Below are positions 26,380 through 34,029 of a DNA stretch of 64,000 bases, in pieces (the first letter of the stretch is position 1; the number at the start of each line of letters is the position of its first letter). Under the pieces are notes generated by a model that ran no database searches, was not told the DNA's origin, and saw only the letters and a list, made by a program, of their open reading frames with translations. Origin of the DNA: Microbacterium marinilacus (GTDB taxonomy: Bacteria > Actinomycetota > Actinomycetes > Actinomycetales > Microbacteriaceae); NCBI RefSeq assembly GCF_019753765.1, contig NZ_JAIJZW010000006.1, forward strand, positions 124,001 to 188,000. Reading direction: 5' to 3'. Made by a program: the position numbers and the translations under genes.

Positions 26380-27666
26380 ATGCGGATGTTCAGTCGTTGG
26401 CGTCGCACAGCCACGGCGGTCGCGGGGGCGGCGGCCGTCATCTTGGCCTTGAGCGGGTGCACGGGCGGCTCCTCGCCGCAGGCGCGCACGCCGCAGCAGG
26501 TCTCGGGAGACCTGCCCGCCGAGACGGTCGACGAGCTGCAGGCGGCTGTCGAGCACGCGATGGCGGCGACCGGGTCGTCCGGCGCGATCGTCGGCGTCTG
26601 GGTGCCATGGGCGGGTGCCTGGGTGACGGGCCTTGGCACGACGTCGCCCGACTCCGACGAGGCCGTGACGACCGACATGGCGTTCCGGATCTCGAACATG
26701 ACGCGTCCGATGACGTGCGACGTGCTGTACGGACTCGCCGAGGACGGCGTGGTCGGCCTCGACGACCCCGTGTCCGAGCACGTCGCGAGCTCTCCCGACC
26801 TCGACGACGTCACGCTGCGCCAGCTCTGCGACAACACGTCGGGGCTCGCCGGCTCCCGAGACACCACCCTCCCGGAGGCCCTGCGCACGCCCGAGCGCGA
26901 GTGGCATCCCCGCGAGGTCGCCGCAGCGGGGCTGGGCCAGGACCGCACCGAGGCGGGCGTCGCCTTCACGGACTCCGACACCGGCTACCTGATGCTCGGC
27001 ACGGCGCTGCAGAACGCCTCCACCGAGACGGCGGCGGCGCTGTTCCGCGAGTACGTGACGGGCCCCCTGGGGCTGCGGGCGACGACGCTGCCCGGCCGCC
27101 AGGCCGCCGAGCCCGGCGACCCCGCGCTGCCGGGGTTCTTCTCCGACGGCGCGGACCGCAACGAGGGCTGCGTCGACCCGCGCGAGTACACGGAGCTGTC
27201 GGCGAGCTACGGCTTCACCGACTCGGGCGCCGTGTCGACGATCGAGGAGCTCGGGGTGTACACCGAGGCGCTCGCGGCCCGCGTGAAGGACGGCGACAAG
27301 CCCTCCGAGCGCTGGAGCTCGCCGAAGCCGATCAGCACCACCAGCGACTCCTGGTACCAGTACGCGGGCGGCACGTACATCGCCGGCTCGATGGTCGGTC
27401 AGCAGGGATCGATCCCCGGCTACCTCACGAGCGCCTACTCCGACACCGACAACGGCCTGACGGTCGCCGTCGTGCTGAACAACTCGGCGGCGTCCGACGC
27501 CGTCGTCGGCTACCTGGCGAAGGAGCTCGCGGCGATCGTGTCGAAGGTGCCGGCCCGCGAGGGCGAGACGGCTCCCGAGTTCGGGCTGCCGTGGACCGCG
27601 GAGGACTACCACCAGCGCATCGCCGACGGCGCCGTGTGCCCCCTGCCGGAGGGCGACGGCGAATGA
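26380..27666 (+). CDS. Penicillin-binding-like lipoprotein with a degenerate serine hydrolase site
   Basis: 428 residues, lipobox LALSGC (Cys27), then a class C beta-lactamase/D-Ala-D-Ala carboxypeptidase fold. The usual FRIGSxTK active-site stretch reads FRISNMTR (102-109), so the nucleophilic serine position is Asn106 and the lysine is Arg109. The YxN tyrosine region reads FTDSDTGYLML, and the HxG-like motif becomes GQQGSIPGY. All three catalytic motifs are therefore altered. It is probably a non-hydrolytic cell-wall-binding or scaffold protein. A TAGACT element at 26333 implies a 5' leader of about 35-40 bases, and GGGGGAG precedes the ATG. Confidence 0.8.
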   Translation: MRMFSRWRRTATAVAGAAAVILALSGCTGGSSPQARTPQQVSGDLPAETVDELQAAVEHAMAATGSSGAIVGVWVPWAGAWVTGLGTTSPDSDEAVTTDMAFRISNMTRPMTCDVLYGLAEDGVVGLDDPVSEHVASSPDLDDVTLRQLCDNTSGLAGSRDTTLPEALRTPEREWHPREVAAAGLGQDRTEAGVAFTDSDTGYLMLGTALQNASTETAAALFREYVTGPLGLRATTLPGRQAAEPGDPALPGFFSDGADRNEGCVDPREYTELSASYGFTDSGAVSTIEELGVYTEALAARVKDGDKPSERWSSPKPISTTSDSWYQYAGGTYIAGSMVGQQGSIPGYLTSAYSDTDNGLTVAVVLNNSAASDAVVGYLAKELAAIVSKVPAREGETAPEFGLPWTAEDYHQRIADGAVCPLPEGDGE

Positions 27667-27676
27667 GCGCCCGCGG

Positions 27677-28570
27677 GTGACGGGGCGCACGGCCCCGCTG
27701 TCCGCGCCGGGCGTCGCGGTCGGGCTCGTCGCGCTCGGGCTGGCTTGCCAGGAGGTGGGCGCGGCGATCGCCGTGATGCTGTTCCCGCATACGGGACCGC
27801 TCGGCATGGTGATGCTGCGGCTGGTCTTCTCGGCGGTCATCCTGATGGCCATCGCCCGGCCGCGACTGCGCGGGCGCACTCGCGGCGCGTGGTGGTCGGT
27901 CGCCCGGCTGGGGATCGCGCTGGCGGTGATGAACGGGTTCTTCTACCTCGCGCTCGAGCGCCTCGCGCTCGGGGTGACCGTGACCATCGAGGTGCTGGGG
28001 CCGCTGACCCTGTCGATCCTGATCGCCCGCACCCGCGCGTCCTGGGTGTGGGCGGGGACGGCCCTGCTGGGCGTGGTCGCGCTCGGCGGCGGCGGGTGGG
28101 AACGGCTCGACCCGGTCGGCGTCGCGTGCGCGCTCGGGGCCGCCGTCAGCTGGGCGTTCTACATCCGCGGGCAGGCGCGTGTCGGGCGAGACTTCCCGAA
28201 GCTGGAGGGCCTCGCGCTGGCCATGGCGATCGGCGCGCTCCTCTCCCTTCCGTTCGGGGTGGTCGCGGCGGGACCGGTGCTGCTGCGCCCCGACTTCCTG
28301 GCGCTGGGCGCCGCCGTCGCGATCCTGTCGTCGACGATCCCCTACGCCCTCGAGCTGGTGGCCCTGCGCCGGCTGACCGAGGCGACGTTCGGCGTGCTGA
28401 TGAGCCTGGCGCCGGCGACCGCCGCCCTCGCCGGCCTCGTGCTGCTGGGCCAGGCGCTGTCCTGGCTCGAGGTGGTGGGCCTCGCCCTCGTGATGGTCGC
28501 CAGCGCCGGAGCGGTCTGGACCTCTCGCGGACGGCCCGACCGCGATCCGGTCGCCGAGCCGGTGGCCTGA
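27677..28570 (+). CDS. EamA/DMT-family exporter (RhtA-like)
   Basis: 297 residues with ten membrane segments in two EamA repeats. GPLGMVMLRLVFSAVILM and FYLALERLALGVTVTIEVLGPL in the first repeat, and STIPYALELVALRRLTEATFGVLMSLAPATAALAGLVLLGQ in the second, match the RhtA threonine/homoserine exporter group. The GTG at 27677 lies ten bases after the lipoprotein stop, so the two may be co-transcribed. Substrate not determinable. Confidence 0.85.
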   Translation: MTGRTAPLSAPGVAVGLVALGLACQEVGAAIAVMLFPHTGPLGMVMLRLVFSAVILMAIARPRLRGRTRGAWWSVARLGIALAVMNGFFYLALERLALGVTVTIEVLGPLTLSILIARTRASWVWAGTALLGVVALGGGGWERLDPVGVACALGAAVSWAFYIRGQARVGRDFPKLEGLALAMAIGALLSLPFGVVAAGPVLLRPDFLALGAAVAILSSTIPYALELVALRRLTEATFGVLMSLAPATAALAGLVLLGQALSWLEVVGLALVMVASAGAVWTSRGRPDRDPVAEPVA

Positions 28571-28603
28571 GACCGCGGCACGGGCCGCGGGCGTGGCGCC
28601 CCG

Positions 28604-29104
28604 TCAGCCGGGATGCCGCGCGAGCGGGCGCAGCAGGCGCGCCAGGGTGGCCTGGTCCGCCCTGCTGAGCGCGCCGAGCTCCTCGGCCTCCCGCCACGCG
28701 AGCGTCGTCATCGCGGCGTCCGCCCGCTCGATCCCCTCGGCGCGCAGCCGCACCAGCACCGCACGGCCGTCGCGCGGATGCGGTCGGCGGTCGACGAGCT
28801 CGCGTGCAACGAGCTTATCGATGCGGTTCGTCATGGCGGCGCTGCCGATCATCGTCGCGCTGACCAGCTGGGCGGGGCTGAGCTCGTGCGGTGGCTCCTC
28901 GCGTCGCAGCGCGGCGAGCACGTCGAACTCCCAGGCCTCCAGGCCGGCGCTGCGGAACGCGGCCGACCGGAGCCGTGCGAGCCGGCCGGCGGCGCGCCGC
29001 AGCCGGGACATCACGTCCAGCGGGGTCAGATCCACGTCCGGGAGGCGGCGCGACCACGCATCGATCAGCAGGTCCACCTCGTCGTCGCGCTCGCCGAGCG
29101 TCAT
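28604..29104 (-). CDS. MarR-family transcriptional regulator
   Basis: 166 residues with a winged helix: EAWEFDVLAALRREEPPHELSPAQL, then the recognition helix in SATMIGSAAMTNRIDKLVARELV, and the wing RRPHPRDGRAVLVRLRAEG. GGAGGG lies just before the ATG on the minus strand. It is divergent from the alcohol dehydrogenase and convergent with the EamA exporter, either of which could be its target. The ligand is unknown. Confidence 0.87.
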   Translation of the reverse strand: MTLGERDDEVDLLIDAWSRRLPDVDLTPLDVMSRLRRAAGRLARLRSAAFRSAGLEAWEFDVLAALRREEPPHELSPAQLVSATMIGSAAMTNRIDKLVARELVDRRPHPRDGRAVLVRLRAEGIERADAAMTTLAWREAEELGALSRADQATLARLLRPLARHPG

Positions 29105-29272
29105 CCCTCCACCGTAGCGGTCGGGCGAGGGGTCGAGGGGCGCGGCAGGGCGCTGCCGGCCCGATCCCGCGGCGTCCTGCGGCCCGACGGAGCGGGCACA
29201 GCTGTCAACCCCCTCGGCTGGGCGGCGGCGCTCCCGCAGGCTCGATGGACGAGACACGAGAGGGAGGCCCGG

Positions 29273-30445
29273 ATGAAGGCGCTCACATGGCAGGGCAAGC
29301 GCAGGATCGCGGCATCGGAGGTGCCGGACCCGCGGATCGACCAGCCCACGGACGCGATCGTCCGCATCACCTCGACCGCGATCTGCGGATCGGACCTGCA
29401 CCTCTACGAGCTGCTCGGACCGTTCCTCGACCGCGGGGACGTCCTCGGGCACGAGGCGATGGGGGTGGTGGTCGAGGTGGGGTCCGCCGTCGAGCGGTTG
29501 CGCGTCGGGCAGCGGGTCGTCGTCCCCTTCAACATCGCGTGCGGCGAGTGCTTCATGTGCCGCCGCGGGCTGCAGTCGCAGTGCGAGACCACCCAGGTCC
29601 GCGAGCACGGCTCGGGGGCCGCCCTGTTCGGCTACACGAAGCTGTACGGGCAGGTGCCGGGCGGGCAGGCCGAGCTTCTTCGGGTGCCGTTCGCCGAGTA
29701 CAACACGATCCCCGTCGGCGAAGAGCTCGACGACGAGCGCTACCTGTTCCTCAGCGACATCCTTCCCACCGCCTGGCAGGGGGTGAAGTACGCGGACCTC
29801 CCCGACGACGGCACGCTGGTCGTGCTGGGGCTCGGCCCGGTGGGGCAGTTCGCCGCCCGCGTCGGACGCCACCTCGGGCACCGCGTGATCGGCATCGACC
29901 CGGTCGCCGAGCGGCGCGCGCTCGCCGCGGAGCACGGCATCGAGGCGTGGGACGTGCCGGAGGTCGTCGACCGTGTGCGCGACGAGACGTCGGGTCGCGG
30001 TGCCGACGGGGTGGTGGACGCCGTCGGCATGGAGGCGCACGGCAACCCCATCGCGCAGGCGGCGCAGACGGCGGTCGGGCTGCTGCCGGGAGCGGTGGCG
30101 CGGCCGATGATGGAGACGGCGGGGCTCGACCGCCTCGCGGCCGTGTACTCGGCGATCGACCTCGTGCGCCGGGGCGGCACGGTGTCGCTGTCGGGCGTCT
30201 ACGCCGGCGACGCGGACATCCTGCCGATGAAGACGCTCTTCGACAAGCAGATCTCGCTGCGGATGGGGCAGTGCAATGTGAAGCGGTGGATCGACGACCT
30301 GATGCCGCTGGTCGAGGACCCGAACGACCCGCTCGGCACGCAGAACCTGGTGACCCACCGGGGCGGTCTGGACGAGGGCCCGGACCTCTACTCGACGTTC
30401 CAGCGCAAGGCCGACGGCTGCGTCAAGGTCGTCCTGAAGCCGTAA
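29273..30445 (+). CDS. Zinc-dependent alcohol/formaldehyde dehydrogenase-like protein
   Basis: Medium-chain dehydrogenase of 390 residues. Catalytic zinc ligands fall in ICGSDLH and GHEAMG, and the structural zinc cysteines in IACGECFMCRRGLQSQC. The Rossmann segment reads LGLGPVGQFAARVGRHLGHRVIGID, with an aspartate after the second strand indicating NAD+ preference. The long C-terminal half with DAVGMEAHG and QAAQTAVGLLPG fits the glutathione-independent formaldehyde dehydrogenase branch. AGGGAGG lies 7 bases before the ATG. A 20-bp inverted repeat after the stop separates it from ohr. Confidence 0.9.
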   Translation: MKALTWQGKRRIAASEVPDPRIDQPTDAIVRITSTAICGSDLHLYELLGPFLDRGDVLGHEAMGVVVEVGSAVERLRVGQRVVVPFNIACGECFMCRRGLQSQCETTQVREHGSGAALFGYTKLYGQVPGGQAELLRVPFAEYNTIPVGEELDDERYLFLSDILPTAWQGVKYADLPDDGTLVVLGLGPVGQFAARVGRHLGHRVIGIDPVAERRALAAEHGIEAWDVPEVVDRVRDETSGRGADGVVDAVGMEAHGNPIAQAAQTAVGLLPGAVARPMMETAGLDRLAAVYSAIDLVRRGGTVSLSGVYAGDADILPMKTLFDKQISLRMGQCNVKRWIDDLMPLVEDPNDPLGTQNLVTHRGGLDEGPDLYSTFQRKADGCVKVVLKP

Positions 30446-30472
30446 CCCCACCCCGCCCGTCCGCCGACACGA

Positions 30473-30528
30473 GAATCGGTGCCGTTCGGCCCCGACGAGA
30501 CGTCAGAAGGGCCGAACGGCACCGATTC
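30473..30528. terminator. Perfect 20-bp inverted repeat between convergent genes
   Basis: Arms at 30473-30492 and 30509-30528 (GAATCGGTGCCGTTCGGCCC and its exact complement) surround a 16-base loop. Its place between two convergent genes fits a bidirectional terminator; the arm length is unusual and could also mark a repetitive element. Confidence 0.7.
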
Positions 30529-30542
30529 GCCGTGCGGGTGGG

Positions 30543-30971
30543 TCAGTCGTCCGTGACGGTGACCTTCACGTCGACGTTTCCGCGGGTCGCGTTCGAGTAG
30601 GGGCACACCTGGTGCGCCGCGTCGGCCAGAGCCTGTGCCTGGTCGTGCGGGAGCGACGGGATGACGACCTCCAGCTCGACGGCGAGCTCGAAGCCGCCCT
30701 GACCGTTGGGACCGATGTGCACCCGCGCGCCGACGCTCGAGTCGGTGAGCGAGACCTTCTGCTGACGCGCGACGCCGTGCAGCGCGGAGTGGAAGCAGGC
30801 CGCGTATCCGGCGGCGAACAGCTGCTCGGGGTTGGCGCCCTCGCCCGAGCCGCCCATCTGCTTGGGCGGGCGCATGTCGAGGTCGAGCGCTCCCTCGGAC
30901 GTACGGACGTGGCCGTCCCTGCCGCCCCCGGTGGAGAGGGCCTCAGCGGTGTATCCGATCGATTCGAGCAT
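30543..30971 (-). CDS. ohr: Organic hydroperoxide resistance protein (Ohr/OsmC family)
   Basis: 142 residues. The two redox cysteines are present: Cys59 in AAGYAACFHSALH and Cys123 in VCPYSNATRGN. PEQLFAAGYAACF is the Ohr signature. It reduces organic hydroperoxides using thiols in the cytosol. It lies just downstream of the OhrR-like regulator on the same strand, 51 bases apart, suggesting one operon controlled by the palindrome at 31489-31513. Confidence 0.94.
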   Translation of the reverse strand: MLESIGYTAEALSTGGGRDGHVRTSEGALDLDMRPPKQMGGSGEGANPEQLFAAGYAACFHSALHGVARQQKVSLTDSSVGARVHIGPNGQGGFELAVELEVVIPSLPHDQAQALADAAHQVCPYSNATRGNVDVKVTVTDD

Positions 30972-31022
30972 GTCGATTCCTTTCTCGTGGGTCTTGCCTC
31001 CGCCCAGAGGTGGGCGGGGAGG

Positions 31023-31478
31023 TCAGCCGCGTGCGGTCGCGATCGCGTCGCTCACCGCGCGCAGGCGGCCGAGCAGGTCGGCGACGTCCGCGGGGTCTGC
31101 CGGGATGCGCTCGCAGAGCAGCTGCTGCACATCGCCGACCTTCGCCTCCAGCTCGGCGCCGTCGTCGGTGAGGGCGACACGCACGATCCGCTCGTCGCCC
31201 CCGCCTCCGCGCGCACGTCGGATGAGCCCGCGCGACTCGAGGCGCGCGAGCAGGGGGGAGAGCGTTCCGGAGTCGAGGTCGAGGACCTCGCCGAGCTCGC
31301 TCACCGTCAGCGGCATGCCGTCGTTGCCCCAGAGCGCTCGCAGCACGATGTACTGCGTGTAGCTGAGGTTGACGGGCGCGAGCAGGTCTCGGTAGATGCG
31401 ACCGATCCGGCGATCGAGCGAGTACACCGCGAAGCACAGCATCGGATCGAGGGCGGCGGACGCTCCGGTGTTCGGCAT
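31023..31478 (-). CDS. ohrR: Organic peroxide sensor OhrR (MarR family)
   Basis: 151 residues from the ATG complementary to 31476-31478. The peroxide-sensing cysteine lies in LDPMLCFAVYSLDR, the OhrR N-terminal motif, and tyrosines in NLSYTQYIVLRAL match its partners. The winged helix is VSELGEVLDLDSGTLSPLLARLESRGLIRR. A longer reading from GTG at 31494-31496 would start inside the perfect operator palindrome, so the shorter start is preferred. Oxidation of the cysteine should release the operator and induce ohr. Confidence 0.92.
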   Translation of the reverse strand: MPNTGASAALDPMLCFAVYSLDRRIGRIYRDLLAPVNLSYTQYIVLRALWGNDGMPLTVSELGEVLDLDSGTLSPLLARLESRGLIRRARGGGGDERIVRVALTDDGAELEAKVGDVQQLLCERIPADPADVADLLGRLRAVSDAIATARG

Positions 31479-31488
31479 GCCATAAGCA

Positions 31489-31513
31489 TTGCGCACAATT
31501 CAATTGTGCGCAA
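31489..31513. promoter_or_regulatory. OhrR operator
   Basis: A perfect 25-bp palindrome, TTGCGCACAATT-C-AATTGTGCGCAA, ends eleven bases before the ohrR start. The ACAATT/AATTGT core matches known OhrR operators. Confidence 0.85.
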
Positions 31514-31527
31514 CTAGACTGGCGCGG

Positions 31528-32187
31528 CTAGGCGGGCGGCGCCGGCTGCTCCTCCTCGAGGTCTTCCAGCACCTCGAAAGGCGACTCCACGTCGCCCCGC
31601 CAGGCCTCGACGCCCTCGCGGACGGCCAGCGCCGCGACGACGAGGGCGGCCGCCGAGTCGGCCCACTGCCAGCCCAGCAGGCTGTTGAAGAGCAGGCCGA
31701 CGAGCACGGTCGCCGAGAGATACACGCACAGCAGCAGCTGCTTGGCGTCGGCCTGCACGCTGCGCGAGCCGAGCTCGCGACCCGTGCGATGCTCCACCCA
31801 GGCCAGGGCGGGCATCACGATCAGGCTCGTCAGCGCGATGCCGATGCCGAGGGGGCTGTGGTCGGCGTCGCGCAGACCGGTGAGCGCGAGGACGGCGTCG
31901 ACCGTGACGTATGCCGCGAGGGCGAAGAAGGCGACGCCGATCGCGCGCACCGTCGGCCTCTCCCAGCGCTCGGGGTCTCGGCGCGTGAACTGCCAGGCGA
32001 CGGCCGCGGCCGACGCGACCTCCACCACCGAGTCCAGGCCGAATCCGATCAGCGCCGCCGACGAGGCGATCGTGCCGGCGGAGAGCGCGACGATCGCCTC
32101 GACGACGTTCCAGGCGATCGTGGCGAACACGATGAGCCTCACCCGGCGGTGGAGCGCGGCGCGCCGGGCGTCGGTGATGGCGCTCAT
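31528..32187 (-). CDS. Cation diffusion facilitator family efflux transporter
   Basis: 219 residues, six membrane segments. IAWNVVEAIVALSAGTIASSAALIGFGLDSVVEVASAAAVAW carries the metal-site aspartate in the second segment, and ADAKQLLLCVYLSATVLVGLL with WADSAAALVVAALAVREG supplies the fifth-segment site. It lacks the large C-terminal cytosolic domain of CzcD proteins and has only a short acidic tail. The ATG overlaps the stop of the CmtR-like sensor, so it is probably the effector of that sensor, exporting Cd, Pb or Zn. Confidence 0.88.
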   Translation of the reverse strand: MSAITDARRAALHRRVRLIVFATIAWNVVEAIVALSAGTIASSAALIGFGLDSVVEVASAAAVAWQFTRRDPERWERPTVRAIGVAFFALAAYVTVDAVLALTGLRDADHSPLGIGIALTSLIVMPALAWVEHRTGRELGSRSVQADAKQLLLCVYLSATVLVGLLFNSLLGWQWADSAAALVVAALAVREGVEAWRGDVESPFEVLEDLEEEQPAPPA

Positions 32188-32567
32188 CGGGCCGTGCCGT
32201 CGCCGATGGATGTCACGTCCGTCGCGTCGCAGCAGCCGGCGACCGCGCATCCCGGATCGAGGCACGGCGCGTTCTCGTCGACCGCGAGCGTCACGTCGAC
32301 CAGGGCGGTGAGGGCCGCGGCCAGGTGCGGGTCTGCGATCTCGTAGCGGGTCTGGCGGCCCTCCGGCTCTGCCACGACGATGCCGCAGCCGCGCAGGCAC
32401 GAGAGGTGGTTGGAGACGTTCGTGCGCGTCAGGTCGAGCTCGCGCGCCAGCTTCGCCGGATAGCCGGGACCCTGCAGCAGGGCGAGCAGGATGCGCGAGC
32501 GGGTGGCGTCCGCCATCGCCCGGCCCAGGCGGTTCATGACGTCGACACGTGAGGAAATGGTCAGCAC
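32184..32567 (-). CDS. cmtR: CmtR-type ArsR/SmtB metal sensor repressor
   Basis: 127 residues. Cysteines at 57, 61 (NHLSCLRGCG) and 102 (ENAPC) fall exactly where the Cd/Pb ligands of mycobacterial CmtR lie. The DNA helix reads LTRTNVSNHLSC. Three more cysteines at 107, 112 and 113 form an extended C-terminal cluster. The GTG start at 32567 preserves the MLT... N-terminus of CmtR; an internal ATG at 32537 would lose it. Its stop overlaps the CDF transporter start. The likely operator overlaps the start codon. Confidence 0.92.
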   Translation of the reverse strand: MLTISSRVDVMNRLGRAMADATRSRILLALLQGPGYPAKLARELDLTRTNVSNHLSCLRGCGIVVAEPEGRQTRYEIADPHLAAALTALVDVTLAVDENAPCLDPGCAVAGCCDATDVTSIGDGTAR

Positions 32568-32595
32568 ACAGTGACCATACAGTGTTGGCTGACCA
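32558..32595. promoter_or_regulatory. CmtR operator candidate
   Basis: TGGTCAGC (32558-32565) and GCTGACCA (32588-32595) form perfect 8-bp arms around a core with two direct ACAGTG repeats (32568-32573 and 32579-32584). The site spans the cmtR start codon and faces the divergent reductase gene. Confidence 0.6.
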
Positions 32596-32717
32596 ATCGG
32601 AAGGAGGGGCGTCCCCTGCTCTCGGGCGGGAGCCCGCGTCGGCGCCGCCCCGCGGGCCGGTTACCGAGTGTTGCCGATCCCTTGCCCGGCCCGGGCGACG
32701 TGCGGTCGGATCGGGGC

Positions 32718-33224
32718 ATGACCTCCATCGCCGTCGTCGTCGGCAACCCGCAGCCCTCGTCCCGCACGCGTCTCGTCGCCGAGGAGGTCGCCGCGCAGCT
32801 CGCCGCCCGCTCCGGTGCGACGGTGCTGCCCACGGTCGACCTCGCGGACGTCGCCGGGCGTCTGTTCGTCTTCCCCGAGCCCGCGGTCGACGCGATCCGG
32901 GACGAGGTGGCCGACGCCGACGTGCTGGTCGTCGCCAGCCCGACCTACAAGGGCGCCTACACGGGTCTGCTGAAGGCGTTCCTCGATCGCTACGGCAGCG
33001 GCGGCCTGCAGCGCGTCGCCGCCGTGCCGATCCTGACGATCGGCTCGCCGGCGCACGCTCTGGCCGTCGAGCACACGCTGCGCCCGCTGCTCGTGGAGCT
33101 CGGCGCGAGCGTGCCGACCCGCGGCATCGCCTTCCCCGCCGCGGAGGTCGACGACCGCTTTCGCCTCGTCGGCGAGTGGCTCGAGGGGGAGTGGCCCCGG
33201 ATCGCACCGGCCCTCACCGCCTGA
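32718..33224 (+). CDS. NADPH-dependent FMN reductase (SsuE/MsuE-like)
   Basis: 168 residues, flavodoxin-like fold. VVVGNPQPSSRTRLVAEEVA is the FMN phosphate loop and ASPTYKGAYTGLLKAFLDRY is the family core. It would supply reduced FMN to a two-component monooxygenase. It diverges from cmtR and converges with the flavin reductase gene. GGGG lies a few bases before the ATG. The flavin monooxygenase at 3.7 kb is a possible but unproven client. Confidence 0.88.
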   Translation: MTSIAVVVGNPQPSSRTRLVAEEVAAQLAARSGATVLPTVDLADVAGRLFVFPEPAVDAIRDEVADADVLVVASPTYKGAYTGLLKAFLDRYGSGGLQRVAAVPILTIGSPAHALAVEHTLRPLLVELGASVPTRGIAFPAAEVDDRFRLVGEWLEGEWPRIAPALTA

Positions 33225-33256
33225 GTCGTCCGGCCCGAGCCGTCGGCGCCGAGAAC

Positions 33257-33287
33257 GCCGGAGCCCCGCCGAGGGCGGGGCTCCGGC
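33257..33287. terminator. Bidirectional intrinsic terminator
   Basis: GCCGGAGCCCCGCC and its complement form a 14-bp perfect stem around GAG, between the convergent FMN reductase and flavin reductase genes. Confidence 0.88.
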
Positions 33288-33295
33288 CGGTTCGG

Positions 33296-33880
33296 TCAGG
33301 CGTGCGCGCGCGAGTGCTCGCCGAGGCGGTGCCACGTGCGGTCGACGTAGACCAGGCCCTGGCGGTCGGTGTCCGCGGCGTCGCTCGACTCGAGCGCCTG
33401 CCCGACGATGAGCGTCGAGGTGCCGGTCGGGAAGCGGTTCACCACGCGGCAGCGCAGCCATCGCGTGCCGTGGAATGTCGGCTCGCCCGTCTCCAGCGGT
33501 GCCCAGATCGACGTGTCGGCGAAGCGGTCGATGCCGCTCGTCGCGCCGAGCTTCGCCAGCTCCAGGTCCTCCGACCCCAGCAGGTGCACCACGACCGTGT
33601 CGGCCTCGCGCAGCACGGGCGCGCTGGACGACAGGTCGGACACCGAGAAGACGACGAGGGGCGGCTCGGCGCTGATCGACGCCAGCGAGGTCGCGGTCAG
33701 CGCGACGGGCCCGGCGTCGCCGACGGCCGTGATGAGCGAGACGCCGCCGGGGTGGTGGCGGAAGAACGCCTTGAAGTCGTCGGCGGGCAGCCCGGCGTCG
33801 AACGCCGCCTGGCTGGAGGCGGCGGACGAGAGGGGGCGGGGCGGCGCGTCCTGAGTGGCCTGTGCGCGTGCGATGCTCAT
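33296..33880 (-). CDS. Flavin reductase domain protein (HpaC-like)
   Basis: 194 residues from the ATG complementary to 33878-33880. The split-barrel flavin-binding core shows FRHHPGGVSLITAV, ALTATSLASISAEPPLVVFSV and FADTSIWAPLETGEPTFHGTRWLRCRV, typical of short-chain flavin reductases in two-component monooxygenases. The gene diverges from the shikimate cluster and no oxygenase partner is adjacent. GGAGAG lies upstream of the start on the minus strand. Confidence 0.88.
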   Translation of the reverse strand: MSIARAQATQDAPPRPLSSAASSQAAFDAGLPADDFKAFFRHHPGGVSLITAVGDAGPVALTATSLASISAEPPLVVFSVSDLSSSAPVLREADTVVVHLLGSEDLELAKLGATSGIDRFADTSIWAPLETGEPTFHGTRWLRCRVVNRFPTGTSTLIVGQALESSDAADTDRQGLVYVDRTWHRLGEHSRAHA

Positions 33881-33998
33881 GTGCTGCTCTCCTTCGTTCC
33901 TGTCACCGAGCGTCGCGCCCGGCGCCGGGTCGCGGCAAGCGTGGCGACACATGCCGCAACATCGCGGCGGGCGCCGCCGGTGCCCCACGGGCCTGTCG

Positions 33999-34028
33999 CG
34001 CCGAATGTACCTCTTGGTACATTCGGCG
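33999..34028. promoter_or_regulatory. 13-bp perfect inverted repeat operator at the qsuB start
   Basis: CGCCGAATGTACC-TCTT-GGTACATTCGGCG ends one base before the qsuB ATG. The ATGTAC/GTACAT core resembles the ATGTAA-N11-TTACAT site before the TRAP genes, so one regulator could bind both. Bound protein would block transcription or initiation of translation. Confidence 0.65.
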
Positions 34029-34029
34029 C

